Shown one piece after another: positions 43,012 to 51,148 of a stretch of 53,024 nt of DNA. Where the stretch lies: NCBI GenBank assembly GCA_021323265.1, contig JAJTCO010000028.1, positions 1-53,024 of the forward strand, given 5' to 3'. A program made the position numbers and the translations under genes. The stretch comes from Pseudoduganella sp. (GTDB lineage Bacteria; Pseudomonadota; Gammaproteobacteria; Burkholderiales; Burkholderiaceae_D). The notes beneath the pieces were generated by a model. It did no database searches. It was not told the DNA's origin and saw only the letters and a list, made by a program, of their open reading frames with translations. Each line of letters opens with the position of its first letter. The first letter of the stretch is position 1.

Positions 43012-43165
43012 GCCGCCGGAAGCGGGCATAAGCGGATGTATTGATTGCGCTTTTTCCCGCCGCGCGGCGGCGCCTGTAAGAATTTTCGACAACTTGTTTG
43101 CGCTAGCGCAGTACGCGCTCCGCCCGCGCTGCCTACACTGGCCTGCAAAGAACCGGGAGGCGAAC

Positions 43166-43411
43166 ATGGCAGACTTGATGACCCCATTGGCGCGCATCGT
43201 GGCCGAGCACCGTGCCTCCATCGTGGCCACGCTGGGCGGCGAAGCCGCGCTGGCGGCGGCGCTGTGCAATGAACGGGCCATCGAATCGGTGGCCCAGGTG
43301 TGCTACGCCCTGCTGCCGGGCGTGCTCAAGCTGGCGGTGAAGGAGCCGCAGTTCCGCGCCTTCGTGCTGGCCAACCGCGACCGCGTCGGCGCCCTGCTGC
43401 TGCCGGCCTAG
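43166..43411 (+). CDS. Small Ala-rich protein of unknown function
   Basis: An 81-residue protein with a clear Shine-Dalgarno (GGGAGGCGAAC before ATG). It is predicted all-helical, Ala/Leu/Arg-rich, with two Cys residues (LCNERAIESVAQVCYALLPG). There is no signal peptide or transmembrane helix. The frame is open much further upstream, but only this part has good start signals. A TGCGCTAGCGCA palindrome at 43099-43110 lies upstream and may be an operator for it or an enhancer for the divergent PEP-CTERM gene. Its stop overlaps the convergent thioredoxin-like gene by 4 bp. Confidence 0.62.
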   Translation: MADLMTPLARIVAEHRASIVATLGGEAALAAALCNERAIESVAQVCYALLPGVLKLAVKEPQFRAFVLANRDRVGALLLPA

Positions 43412-43731
43412 CCGCCGGCGATCTGCGCGAACCCTTCGCGCAATTCGTCGGCATCCTCCGGACGCACCACGCGCGCCACTTCCTTGCCGTCCTTCAGGAA
43501 GATCACGGTCGGCCACAGCTTGACGCGGAAGGCGCGCCCCAGCACGCGGCCGGGACCGTCCTCCACCTTGAAATGCGGGATGTTGGCATACGCGCGGTAC
43601 GCCTCGGCGATGGCCGGCTGGGCGCCGCGGCAGTAGCCGCACCAGTTGGTGCCGAACTCCAGCACCGCCGGTCCGGTGAGCGCATCGATCTCGGCCCGCG
43701 TGGGCTGAGCTTCCTTGTAGACGGTTTCCAT
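43408..43731 (-). CDS. Thioredoxin-like protein with CGYC active site
   Basis: A 107-residue thioredoxin-fold protein without a signal peptide. The active site is WCGYC (Cys31, Cys34) and the cis-proline is in KLWPTVIFL. The CGYC dipeptide differs from the CGPC of standard thioredoxin and points to a different redox potential. The open frame extends upstream but only as a shadow of the aldehyde dehydrogenase gene. It lies 29 bp downstream of that gene on the same strand, so they may be co-transcribed. Confidence 0.87.
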   Translation of the reverse strand: METVYKEAQPTRAEIDALTGPAVLEFGTNWCGYCRGAQPAIAEAYRAYANIPHFKVEDGPGRVLGRAFRVKLWPTVIFLKDGKEVARVVRPEDADELREGFAQIAGG

Positions 43732-43760
43732 GCGGCCCACCTTAGCACGATCGACCGGAC

Positions 43761-45338
43761 TTATGCGCCCGGCTGGATCTTGCCGTCCACCACGCGCGGC
43801 ACCTTCTGCGGGTTGCCGTTGGCCAGGGCGGACGGCAGCGCCCACGCCGGCGCATCCTGGTAGCACACCGGGCGCAGGAAGCGGTCGATGGCCGTGGCGC
43901 CGACCGAGGTCGAACGCGGATCGGAAGTGGACGGGAACGGGCCGCCGTGCACCATGGCGTGCGCCACTTCGACGCCGGTCGGGAAACCGTTGAACAGGAT
44001 GCGGCCCGCCTTGCGCTCCAGCGCCGGCAGCAGGCCGGCGGCAATGTCGCGGTCTTCGGCGGTGGCGTGCACGGTGGAAGTCAGCTGGCCCTCCAGGTGC
44101 TCGGCAATGCGGCGCAGGTCGGCGGCGTCGCGGCAACGCACCAGCACCGAGCTGGGGCCGAAGTTCTCGTCTTCCAGCGCCGGCGTGGCGAGGAAGGTAT
44201 CGACGTCGGTGCTGTACAGGTGCGGCTGCGCGGCGCAGGCCGTGCTGCCGGCGCCGCCCTGCGCCAGCAGTTCCACCTTGTCCAGCGCGGACAGCTTGCC
44301 CACGCCAGCCTCGTAGGATTGGTGGATGCCGGGGGTCAGCATGGTGGTGGCAGGCTTGGCCTGCACCGCAGCCGCTGCCGCCGCCGCGAAGTCGTTCAAC
44401 TCCGGGCCTTCCAGGCCGATCAGCAGGCCGGGATTGGTGCAGAACTGACCCGAGCCCATGGTCAGCGAATCGGCAAAGCCCTGCGCGATGCGCGCGGCGC
44501 CGGTCTTCAGTGCCCCCGGCAGCAGGAACACGGGGTTGATCGAGGCCATCTCGGCGTACACGGGGATCGGTTCCTTGCGCGCCTGGGCGATGCGCACCAG
44601 GGCCAGGCCGCCGCCGCGCGAGCCGGTGAAGCCGACCGCCTTGATGGCCGGATGCGCCACCAGGTCGCCGCCGATCTGCACGTCGCCGATCACCAGCGAG
44701 AACACGCCTTCGTGCAGGCCGCAGTCGGCCACGGCTTTCTGGATCGCCTTGCCCACCAGCTCGGACGTGCCCAGGTGCGCCGGGTGCGCCTTGACCACCA
44801 CCGGGCAGCCCGCCGCCAGGGCGGAGGCGGTATCGCCGCCGGCGACGGAAAACGCCAGCGGGAAGTTGGAGGCGCCGAAGACGGCCACCGGGCCGACGCC
44901 GATCTTGCGCATGCGCAGGTCGGCGCGCGGCGGTACGCGCTCGGGCAGCGCGGAGTCCAGCGTGGCGCCCAGGAACAGGCCGTCGCGCACCACCTGGGCG
45001 AACAGGCGCAACTGGTTCACGGTGCGGCCGCGCTCACCTTCCAGGCGCGCCTGCGGCAAGCCCGATTCCTGCATGGCGCGCTCGATCAGTTGCGGACCGA
45101 TGTCGATGATGTTCTGCGCCACCTGTTCCAGGAAGTGGGCGCGCTGCTCGAGCGTCGTTTCGCGGTAGGAGTCGAATGCCTGCGCGGCCAGCTCGCAGGC
45201 GCGCTGCAGGTCGGCCGCCGTGGCCATGCCGAACGCCGGCTCGATTTCGATATTACGCGCCGGGTCGGTCGCCTTCATCTGGCCCGCGCTGCCTTTGACG
45301 GCGGTTTGTCCGATCAACATTTCACCTGCGATCTGCAT
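43761..45338 (-). CDS. 2,5-dioxovalerate (alpha-ketoglutarate semialdehyde) dehydrogenase
   Basis: Oxidises alpha-ketoglutarate semialdehyde to 2-oxoglutarate with NADP+, the last step of non-phosphorylative sugar-acid or hydroxyproline breakdown. It is 525 residues. Aldehyde dehydrogenase signatures are [15 protein letters not shown], the cofactor loop GFTGSRGGG, the general-base Glu in [12 protein letters not shown], and nucleophile Cys in SGQFCTNPG. The long C-terminal segment ending in [14 protein letters not shown] is a marker of this type. No sugar-acid pathway genes lie nearby. Confidence 0.9.
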   Translation of the reverse strand: MQIAGEMLIGQTAVKGSAGQMKATDPARNIEIEPAFGMATAADLQRACELAAQAFDSYRETTLEQRAHFLEQVAQNIIDIGPQLIERAMQESGLPQARLEGERGRTVNQLRLFAQVVRDGLFLGATLDSALPERVPPRADLRMRKIGVGPVAVFGASNFPLAFSVAGGDTASALAAGCPVVVKAHPAHLGTSELVGKAIQKAVADCGLHEGVFSLVIGDVQIGGDLVAHPAIKAVGFTGSRGGGLALVRIAQARKEPIPVYAEMASINPVFLLPGALKTGAARIAQGFADSLTMGSGQFCTNPGLLIGLEGPELNDFAAAAAAAVQAKPATTMLTPGIHQSYEAGVGKLSALDKVELLAQGGAGSTACAAQPHLYSTDVDTFLATPALEDENFGPSSVLVRCRDAADLRRIAEHLEGQLTSTVHATAEDRDIAAGLLPALERKAGRILFNGFPTGVEVAHAMVHGGPFPSTSDPRSTSVGATAIDRFLRPVCYQDAPAWALPSALANGNPQKVPRVVDGKIQPGA

Positions 45339-45380
45339 TCTTTGCTCCTGGTTGTATTGGGGTTCGGCAGGGCCGAAAGT

Positions 45381-46205
45381 TTACTTGAATTTGGCGCAAG
45401 GGTCTGTGCGCGTTTGCACCGGAACCTTGCGGATTTCGTCATAGCTGCCCTGCACGCCATCCGGCTCGATGAAGCCGATGGCGCGCATGTTCAGTTTCGG
45501 CTCGATGGCATTGAGCCAGCGCGGCACGCCGATGTCCTTGCGCACGTGGCCATTGCCGGCGATGAGCACCACGTCGCGCGGCAGTTGGGCGCGCACCAGC
45601 TTGGCCATCCAGATGTCGCGCGCCACCTGGGCATTGACCATCCCGGGCAGCATCAGGTCGGACACCATATTGCAGTGGCCTTCCTGGATGGCTTTCTCCT
45701 GCCCCCGGCGCAGGTCCGCCGGCAGCGGCTCGTTCAGCTTGTAGGCGGCGATGGTGGCGGCATCGAAGCTGGCGGCCAGGCCGTCGCGCACCACCCGCGA
45801 GGCGTCGTTGCGCGACAGGTTGGCGGCCACCAGGGGCAGCTGGTGGGTCAGCGCCAGCTGGATCACGGGGTGGTACAGCTGCCAGTCCCAGCGCTTGCCG
45901 CCCATGACCTTGATCAGGCAGGAGGCGTCGAGGCAGCCCTTTTGCGCTTCGTCCAACAGCCCCTGCGTCTCGCGGTCGAACTGCTCCATGGCGATCACGG
46001 GGCGCCAGCCCGCTTCCACCCGCCGGCGCAGCTCGTCCAGGCGCAGGCGGTGGCCTTCCTTGTTGTCATGCACTTCGCCCAGCAGGAGCACTTGCGGGTT
46101 GGAGAGGGAGGCGCCGGCAGGCGCGGCGTCGTGCACGGCGTGCTTGCTGCCGCAGGCGGCCAGCGCCAGGGCGGCCAGCAGCGCTGCGATGGAAATTGGC
46201 TTCAT
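45381..46205 (-). CDS. ChaN family iron/heme-associated lipoprotein
   Basis: A 274-residue lipoprotein. The signal peptide ends in the lipobox LAAC with lipidated Cys18. The mature domain is of the ChaN (DUF399) type: LLLGEVHDNKEGHRLRLDEL, VIAMEQFDRETQGLLD, GHCNMVSDLM and VLIAGNGHVRKDIGVPRWL. Campylobacter ChaN binds heme at the outer membrane; heme or iron handling is a reasonable guess. It is the next gene on the minus strand after the LysR gene, with a 28-bp gap. Confidence 0.9.
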   Translation of the reverse strand: MKPISIAALLAALALAACGSKHAVHDAAPAGASLSNPQVLLLGEVHDNKEGHRLRLDELRRRVEAGWRPVIAMEQFDRETQGLLDEAQKGCLDASCLIKVMGGKRWDWQLYHPVIQLALTHQLPLVAANLSRNDASRVVRDGLAASFDAATIAAYKLNEPLPADLRRGQEKAIQEGHCNMVSDLMLPGMVNAQVARDIWMAKLVRAQLPRDVVLIAGNGHVRKDIGVPRWLNAIEPKLNMRAIGFIEPDGVQGSYDEIRKVPVQTRTDPCAKFK

Positions 46206-46233
46206 CGGTCGGTGTGGTCGGTACGCAAAGGCC

Positions 46234-47157
46234 TTAGTCTAACAGGGCGGGATCGTCCTTGCTCAGGAGGAAATCGACCAGGCTGCGCACCCGCAGCGAC
46301 AGGTGGCGCGCGTGCGGATAGATCAGGTAGAACGGGCGCGAACAGCCGCCGTGCTGCGGCAGCAGTTCCACCAGCGCGCCGCTGGCCAGTTCGCGCTCGA
46401 CGGCAAAGCGGTAGGTTTGCGCGATGCCGCCGCCGTGCACGGCCAGCGTGTCCAGGCCGAGAAAGTCTTCCGCGCACACCAGCGCTTCGCCGGCACTCAG
46501 CTCGACGCGTGCGCCGTCGCGCAGGAAGGCCCAGGGCACCAGGCGCCCCGTGCTGGGCAGGACGAACTGGATGCAGTCATGCTGCGCCAGCTCGTCGAGC
46601 GAACGGGGCATGCCGCGCCGCTGCAGGTAGGCGGGCGCCGCCACCAGCACCAGCGGTGCGTCTTCCAGCAGGCGCGCGATCAGGCTCGAATCCTGCGGCG
46701 CGCGCCCGCGCACGGCCAGGTCGTAGCCCTCCTCCGCGAAGTCGACATTGCGGTTGCTGATGTGCACTTCCACCTGCACCTCCGGGTACAGCCGGCGAAA
46801 CGCCGCCACCCGCTGCAGCAGGCGGTAATGCGCGTACGGCGTCGGCGCGCTGATGCGCAGGCGGCCGGCCGGCACGGTCTGCTGCCCGGTCACCTCGCGC
46901 TCGGCGTCCACCAGCTGCGACAAGGCTTGGCGGCACTGTTCGAAGTACACCCTGCCGCTGTCGGTGAGGCGGATCTGGCGCGTGGTGCGCACGAACAGGC
47001 GCACGCCCAGCCGCTCCTCCAGCCGCGCCACCGAGCGGCTGACCGCCGCCGGCGTCACGCCCGCCTGCGCCGCCGCCGCGGTGAAACTGCCCTGCTCGCC
47101 CGCCAGCACGAAGAGCTCGATGCTGCCCAGCTGCATATCGTCGAAGTGCCGCTGCAT
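46234..47157 (-). CDS. LysR family transcriptional regulator
   Basis: A 307-residue LysR regulator: helix-turn-helix at about residues 19-45 (SFTAAAAQAGVTPAAVSRSVARLE) and an inducer-binding domain from 90. It is divergent from an SDR gene across a 100-bp region with an array of GTATCA/TGATAC half-sites, so it probably regulates that SDR and the tautomerase gene after it, as well as itself. Confidence 0.93.
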   Translation of the reverse strand: MQRHFDDMQLGSIELFVLAGEQGSFTAAAAQAGVTPAAVSRSVARLEERLGVRLFVRTTRQIRLTDSGRVYFEQCRQALSQLVDAEREVTGQQTVPAGRLRISAPTPYAHYRLLQRVAAFRRLYPEVQVEVHISNRNVDFAEEGYDLAVRGRAPQDSSLIARLLEDAPLVLVAAPAYLQRRGMPRSLDELAQHDCIQFVLPSTGRLVPWAFLRDGARVELSAGEALVCAEDFLGLDTLAVHGGGIAQTYRFAVERELASGALVELLPQHGGCSRPFYLIYPHARHLSLRVRSLVDFLLSKDDPALLD

Positions 47158-47169
47158 TCATTACCCCAT

Positions 47170-47203
47170 GTATCAAGTTAATTGCTGATACCAGTATTTA
47201 TCA
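47170..47203. promoter_or_regulatory. LysR-type operator array
   Basis: GTATCA (47170-47175), TGATAC (47186-47191) and TATCA (47199-47203) form two overlapping dyads, with 10-bp and 8-bp spacers, in the LysR/SDR divergent region. The spacing matches the recognition plus activation site pattern of LysR proteins. A TATAGT -10-like box is at 47220-47225. Confidence 0.45.
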
Positions 47204-47257
47204 CACACCACGTCATAAGTATAGTGATCCCACCTTAACCAACCTTGGGAGTACAAC

Positions 47258-47989
47258 ATGAGCAAGACTGTGATCGTTACCGGCGCCTCGAGCGGCCTCG
47301 GCTTCGCCATCGCCCAGGCCTACCTGGCACGCGGCTACAACGTGGTGGGCAATGCGCGCAGCATGGACCGCCTGCTGAGCGCCGCCGCCCAGCTGGGCGA
47401 CCCGGCCAACTTCCTGCCGGTGGCGGGCGACATCGCCGCCCCCGACACGGCGCGCGCGCTGTTCGAACAGGCCGCGGCCCGCTTCGGCCGGGTCGACATC
47501 CTGGTCAACAACGCCGGCATCTTCATCGCCAAGCCGGCCGTCGACTATACGGAAGCGGATACCGACGCCCTGGTGGCGACCAATCTGAAGGGCTTCCTGT
47601 TCCCGACCCAGGAGGCGGTGCGCCACATGGACAGCCACGGCGGCGGCCATATCGTCAACATCACTGCCAGCCTGGGCGTCACCCCGGCCAAGGCCACGGC
47701 CCTGCTGCCGGTGCTGGTGAAAGGTGGCCTGAACATGGCCACGCGCGCACTGGCCCTGGAAGTGGCGTCGAAGAACATCAAGGTCAACGCCGTGGCGCCC
47801 GGCATCATCAGCACCCCGATGCACGCCACCGATGCCGGCACCCAGGAATTCCTGAAAGGCCTGGTCCCGACCCACCGCATGGGCTCGGCGCAAGACATTG
47901 CCGACGCCGTGCTGTACCTGACCGATTCCACCTTCATCTCCGGCCACGTGCTGACCGTCGACGACGGCGCGGCAGCCGGCAACTGGTAA
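47258..47989 (+). CDS. SDR-family protein lacking the catalytic tyrosine
   Basis: A 243-residue Rossmann protein. The cofactor motif TGASSGLG (residues 8-15), NNAG (84-87), Asn109 and Ser138 are conserved. The usual YxxxK reads PVLVK, so Tyr is replaced by Pro151 while Lys155 is kept. It may bind NAD(P)H without classical dehydrogenase chemistry, or use another base. The C terminus is normal. It is divergent from a LysR gene and followed after 10 bp by a tautomerase gene, so a LysR-controlled two-gene unit is likely. Confidence 0.9.
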   Translation: MSKTVIVTGASSGLGFAIAQAYLARGYNVVGNARSMDRLLSAAAQLGDPANFLPVAGDIAAPDTARALFEQAAARFGRVDILVNNAGIFIAKPAVDYTEADTDALVATNLKGFLFPTQEAVRHMDSHGGGHIVNITASLGVTPAKATALLPVLVKGGLNMATRALALEVASKNIKVNAVAPGIISTPMHATDAGTQEFLKGLVPTHRMGSAQDIADAVLYLTDSTFISGHVLTVDDGAAAGNW

Positions 47990-47999
47990 GGAGGCGGCC

Positions 48000-48215
48000 A
48001 TGCCCTACGTGAACATCAAGGTCACCCGCGAACGCGGCGGCGTGACGGCGCAGCAAAAGAAGGAACTGATCGTGCGCACCAGCCGCATGCTGCAGGAAGT
48101 GCTGGACAAGGACCCGGCCACCACCTTCGTCGTCATCGACGAGGTGGAGACCGATAGCTGGGGCGTGGGGCTGGAATCGGTGACCGAGCGGCGCGCCCGG
48201 GAACGGGGCGGCTAG
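48000..48215 (+). CDS. 4-oxalocrotonate tautomerase family protein
   Basis: A 71-residue tautomerase of the 4-OT/PptA type. The catalytic Pro2 follows the initiator Met (MPYVNIKVTRE), and the strand VVIDEVETDSWGVG is typical. Such enzymes isomerise unsaturated 2-oxo acids as small homo-oligomers. It has GGAGG before ATG and follows the SDR gene by 10 bp. A charged C-terminal tail (RRARERGG) is longer than usual. Confidence 0.93.
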   Translation: MPYVNIKVTRERGGVTAQQKKELIVRTSRMLQEVLDKDPATTFVVIDEVETDSWGVGLESVTERRARERGG

Positions 48216-48216
48216 C

Positions 48217-48390
48217 CTACAGGCCGCAGACGCTGTGGACGCTGCTCAGGGACACGCCGCCGGCCAGGGCGCGTCCGATGCAGCTGACTTTTTGCCAGCC
48301 ATTGTCGGACACGGCAAAGCCGCCCAGCACCAGGGCCACGACCACGGCGCCCAGGATCAGCGCGCCGCGCAGCGTATCATTGATTTTCAT
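48217..48390 (-). CDS. Small single-pass membrane protein, unknown
   Basis: A 57-residue frame starting MKINDTLRGALILGAVV: one hydrophobic helix (about 8-28) and a C-terminal part with two Cys (37, 55) that could be periplasmic and disulphide-bonded. Codon usage is normal. No clear Shine-Dalgarno is seen, so the start is uncertain; upstream in-frame residues look like shadow sequence. It converges on the tautomerase gene with 1 bp between. No family is recognised. Confidence 0.45.
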   Translation of the reverse strand: MKINDTLRGALILGAVVVALVLGGFAVSDNGWQKVSCIGRALAGGVSLSSVHSVCGL

Positions 48391-48481
48391 TGCTTGTCTG
48401 ACAAAATTGGGAACACACGATTCTAGACGCTCTGCCCTGGCGCCGCCAAGGCGCGGCGCCCCTTTAGTCGCGAATTTCCAA

Positions 48482-49027
48482 CTAAGTGCAGGCCATGGCG
48501 TGCAACTTGCTGATGGTGCTCCAGTTGCGCGAGGTGACGGCATCGCCCAGCGCCTTGCCCAGCGCGGCGGCGGCGCGGCTGCTCAGTACCCCGTCCGGGC
48601 ACCAGATATAGGCAGCGTGACGGCCCAGCGCGAACGCTTCCGGCTGCCAGCTGAGGTTGGCCAGCGGCTCGAGCTTGCCGCGGTCCTGCTCGGGATTGTT
48701 GAGGATCGCGACCAGCAGGCGCGAATGGTCCCTGGCCACGCCTTCCAGGCTGTTCTGCGCGACGATTTCCGCCAGTTGGCCGGCCTCCAGCACGGTCACC
48801 TTGGCCGGCACGCCCAGCTTCAGCACCAGGGCATCCTCGATGCGGCCCGCACTGTCGGCCGCATCGGCCGCGCTGCAGTCGAACACCACGTTGCCACTGT
48901 TGAGCAGCGTGCGCACGTCGCTGTAACCCATATCGCTCAGCACCTTGCGCAAGTCGGCCATCGCCACGCGCTTGGCGCGTCCGACATTAATGCCGCGCAA
49001 TAACGCGATCAGGCGCCGCTTACCCAT
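48482..49027 (-). CDS. DUF1697 domain protein
   Basis: A 181-residue protein of the DUF1697 family, recognised by the start LIALLRGINVGR, VLSDMGYSDVRTLLNSGNVVF, and a C-terminal TSRNWSTISKL segment. Structures of this family show a ferredoxin-like fold; no activity is established. No signal or membrane segment is visible. It lies downstream of the histidine kinase gene on the same strand with a 66-bp gap, in a run of single genes. Confidence 0.93.
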   Translation of the reverse strand: MGKRRLIALLRGINVGRAKRVAMADLRKVLSDMGYSDVRTLLNSGNVVFDCSAADAADSAGRIEDALVLKLGVPAKVTVLEAGQLAEIVAQNSLEGVARDHSRLLVAILNNPEQDRGKLEPLANLSWQPEAFALGRHAAYIWCPDGVLSSRAAAALGKALGDAVTSRNWSTISKLHAMACT

Positions 49028-49093
49028 GAGTCGTCTCCCTGCATCGCGCCAGTATGGGGCAGATGGCGCGGGGGCGGCGCCCAGCTCGCGCGC

Positions 49094-50689
49094 TCAGCCG
49101 GCGGCCACGTCGTGCAGGGGCGCGTCCGGATGGCGTTCGGCGCCGTGGTCGGTCGGCGTTTCGCGCGGGATGCGCAGCACGAAGCTGGCCCCCTGGCCCA
49201 GCGTACTGGTGACGGAAATCGTGCCGCCAAACTGCTTGACGATCAGGTTGAAGACAATGTTCAGGCCCAGGCCGGTGCCCCCCTGGCCGCGGCGCGTGGT
49301 GACGAAGGGATCGAACACCTTGTCCAGCATGTCGGGCGGGATGCCCTTGCCGTTGTCGACCACTTCCATCTCGATCCAGTCGCCGTCGGGCACCACGTTG
49401 ATGTTGATGTTGCCGGCCCCTTCCGGCTCGAACGCGTGTTCCACGCAGTTCAGCGTGAGGTTGGTGATCACCTGGGCCAGCGCGCCCGGGTAGCTGTCGA
49501 GCATGATGTCGGGCGGGCAGTTGATCTCGACCACGATGCGGGTCTTCTTCAGCTTGGGCTGCAGGCTGGACACGACTTCGCCGATGTACTCGCGCAACTC
49601 GAAGCGGCGGCGCGCTTCGCTCACCTGGTCCACCGCGATCTGCTTGAAGCTGTGGATCAGGTGCGCCGCGCGGTAGGCATTGTTCATGATCAGGCGCGCG
49701 CTTTCGCCGGCCGTTTCGATGTACTTCTGGATTTCCGAGCGCTTCACCTGGCCCGACTTCATCGATTCGTCGACGGCCGTGGTGGCGTCCATCAGCACCG
49801 AGGCGCTGGTGAGCGCGATGCCCACCGGCGTGTTGATTTCATGCGCCACGCCGGCCACCAGCGAGCCCAGCGAGGCCAGCCGCTCCGCCTGCAGCAGCGA
49901 TTCCTGGGTGCGCTGCAGGTCGTCCAGCGCCTGCGCCGTTTCCTGCGCCGAGCGGCGCGCCTGGTCCTCCGCTTCGCGCGTGCGCTTGATGATCGACTTC
50001 ACCTTGCGCTGGATGGCGTTGAAGCCGCGGATCACGTCGCCCAGCTCGTCGCTGCGCTTTTCCGGCAACTCTTCCACCTCGTCGCTGCCGCGCGTGGCCA
50101 GCTCGAACAAGCCGTCGCGCAGCTTTTTCAAAGGGTCGAACACGATGCGCAGCGAGAGCGCCAGCGCCACCACCAGGATCAGGTCCAGGGTCAGCACTTC
50201 CACCACCTTGCGCCGCACCTCGGCCGCCAGGGTGGCGTCGATCTGGGCGCGGCTGAAGTTGACCACCACCCGGCCCACGATGACGGGCTTGAGCGCGCTG
50301 CCGGCCGCGCCCGCGTCGCGGTAAGCCAGGTCGGCCACCACGGGCGCGCCGGGCACCGTGGTTTCGGATTCGATGGGGACAATCGTGCCGTCTTCCTTGC
50401 GGCGCTTGCCGGAGAACAGGCCGACCGAGGTGTCGTAGACGCGGATTGCCACCAGCTCGGGCGGCAGCATTTCTGCCGCGACAATATTGTCGACCTTGGC
50501 CTTGTCCAGGTCCCACAAGGCGGAAGGCAGGCTGGTCTGCAAGCGGGTGAGCACCCCTTCGCGCAGGCGCTGGTTGGCCACTTCCAATTCGTGCCCCAGG
50601 CTGTACTGTGCATAGGTGCCGGAAATCCCCAACACAACGGTGACGATCACCACAAACAGTGCAGTGAGCCGGCCTTGGATACCAAACAT
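49094..50689 (-). CDS. Sensor histidine kinase with N-terminal periplasmic loop
   Basis: A 531-residue membrane kinase. Transmembrane helices lie at about residues 7-30 and 165-190 with a periplasmic domain between. A HAMP-like stretch follows, then a coiled coil (about 245-270), HisKA with His283 in AGVAHEINTPVG, and an ATPase domain with the N box NLTLNCVEHAF, DNGKGIP and GGTGLGLNIV. No response regulator is adjacent, so it is an orphan kinase. The start MFGIQGRL has GGGAGGGAC before it. It is divergent from the HDOD operon. Confidence 0.92.
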   Translation of the reverse strand: MFGIQGRLTALFVVIVTVVLGISGTYAQYSLGHELEVANQRLREGVLTRLQTSLPSALWDLDKAKVDNIVAAEMLPPELVAIRVYDTSVGLFSGKRRKEDGTIVPIESETTVPGAPVVADLAYRDAGAAGSALKPVIVGRVVVNFSRAQIDATLAAEVRRKVVEVLTLDLILVVALALSLRIVFDPLKKLRDGLFELATRGSDEVEELPEKRSDELGDVIRGFNAIQRKVKSIIKRTREAEDQARRSAQETAQALDDLQRTQESLLQAERLASLGSLVAGVAHEINTPVGIALTSASVLMDATTAVDESMKSGQVKRSEIQKYIETAGESARLIMNNAYRAAHLIHSFKQIAVDQVSEARRRFELREYIGEVVSSLQPKLKKTRIVVEINCPPDIMLDSYPGALAQVITNLTLNCVEHAFEPEGAGNININVVPDGDWIEMEVVDNGKGIPPDMLDKVFDPFVTTRRGQGGTGLGLNIVFNLIVKQFGGTISVTSTLGQGASFVLRIPRETPTDHGAERHPDAPLHDVAAG

Positions 50690-50774
50690 GCAGTCCCTCC
50701 CCCCAATTTTTACCAATGTACGGGAACCAGTGTCGCTTGGCAAGATTTTAAGAGGTGATGCCGCCGCTGCACTT

Positions 50775-50798
50775 TGGTAAGATCTGATCTACTTACCA
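50775..50798. promoter_or_regulatory. Dyad TGGTAAG-N10-CTTACCA upstream of HDOD operon
   Basis: Seven-base perfect half-sites separated by 10 bp, whose spacer holds a second dyad AGATCTGATCT. It ends 11 bp before the start codon of the 112-residue protein gene, so it could be an operator or a 5' UTR hairpin. Confidence 0.4.
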
Positions 50799-50809
50799 CG
50801 GAGAACCAC

Positions 50810-51148
50810 ATGACGGCCACCTACCGCCACTTGCCGCTGGCCGACGTCCAGGCCGGCATGGTGCTATCGGACGAACTGCTCGACCAGCAAGGCCACGTCC
50901 TGCTGCCGGCCGGCACCGTGCTGACGGACAAGATGCTGGCGCGCTTGGCGGCCCATGGCGTCGAGTCGCTGGCCGTGGTGGACGACACGCCGGCCGACCC
51001 GGTGCAAAGCGCCGCCGAGCGCCAGGCCCAGCGTGCGCGCATTGCCCATCTGTTCCGCCGCCACGATCCCGACGACAGCGAGAACTGGGCCGCCAATGCC
51101 CTGCGCGCCCTGGTCACCGATTTCCGTCTCGGCAAGGAGGAAGCATGA
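50810..51148 (+). CDS. Small protein resembling the N-terminal part of HD-domain regulators
   Basis: A 112-residue protein: residues 6-48 (LADVQAGMVLSDELLDQQG and after) are like the leader of HD-GYP/HDOD regulators, with a HVLLPAGTVLTDKMLARL stretch, then a charged helical tail. The Shine-Dalgarno is GGAG, 6 bp from ATG. Its stop overlaps the HDOD gene start as ATGA, so the two are coupled and may act as a split regulator. No named family is certain. Confidence 0.75.
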   Translation: MTATYRHLPLADVQAGMVLSDELLDQQGHVLLPAGTVLTDKMLARLAAHGVESLAVVDDTPADPVQSAAERQAQRARIAHLFRRHDPDDSENWAANALRALVTDFRLGKEEA

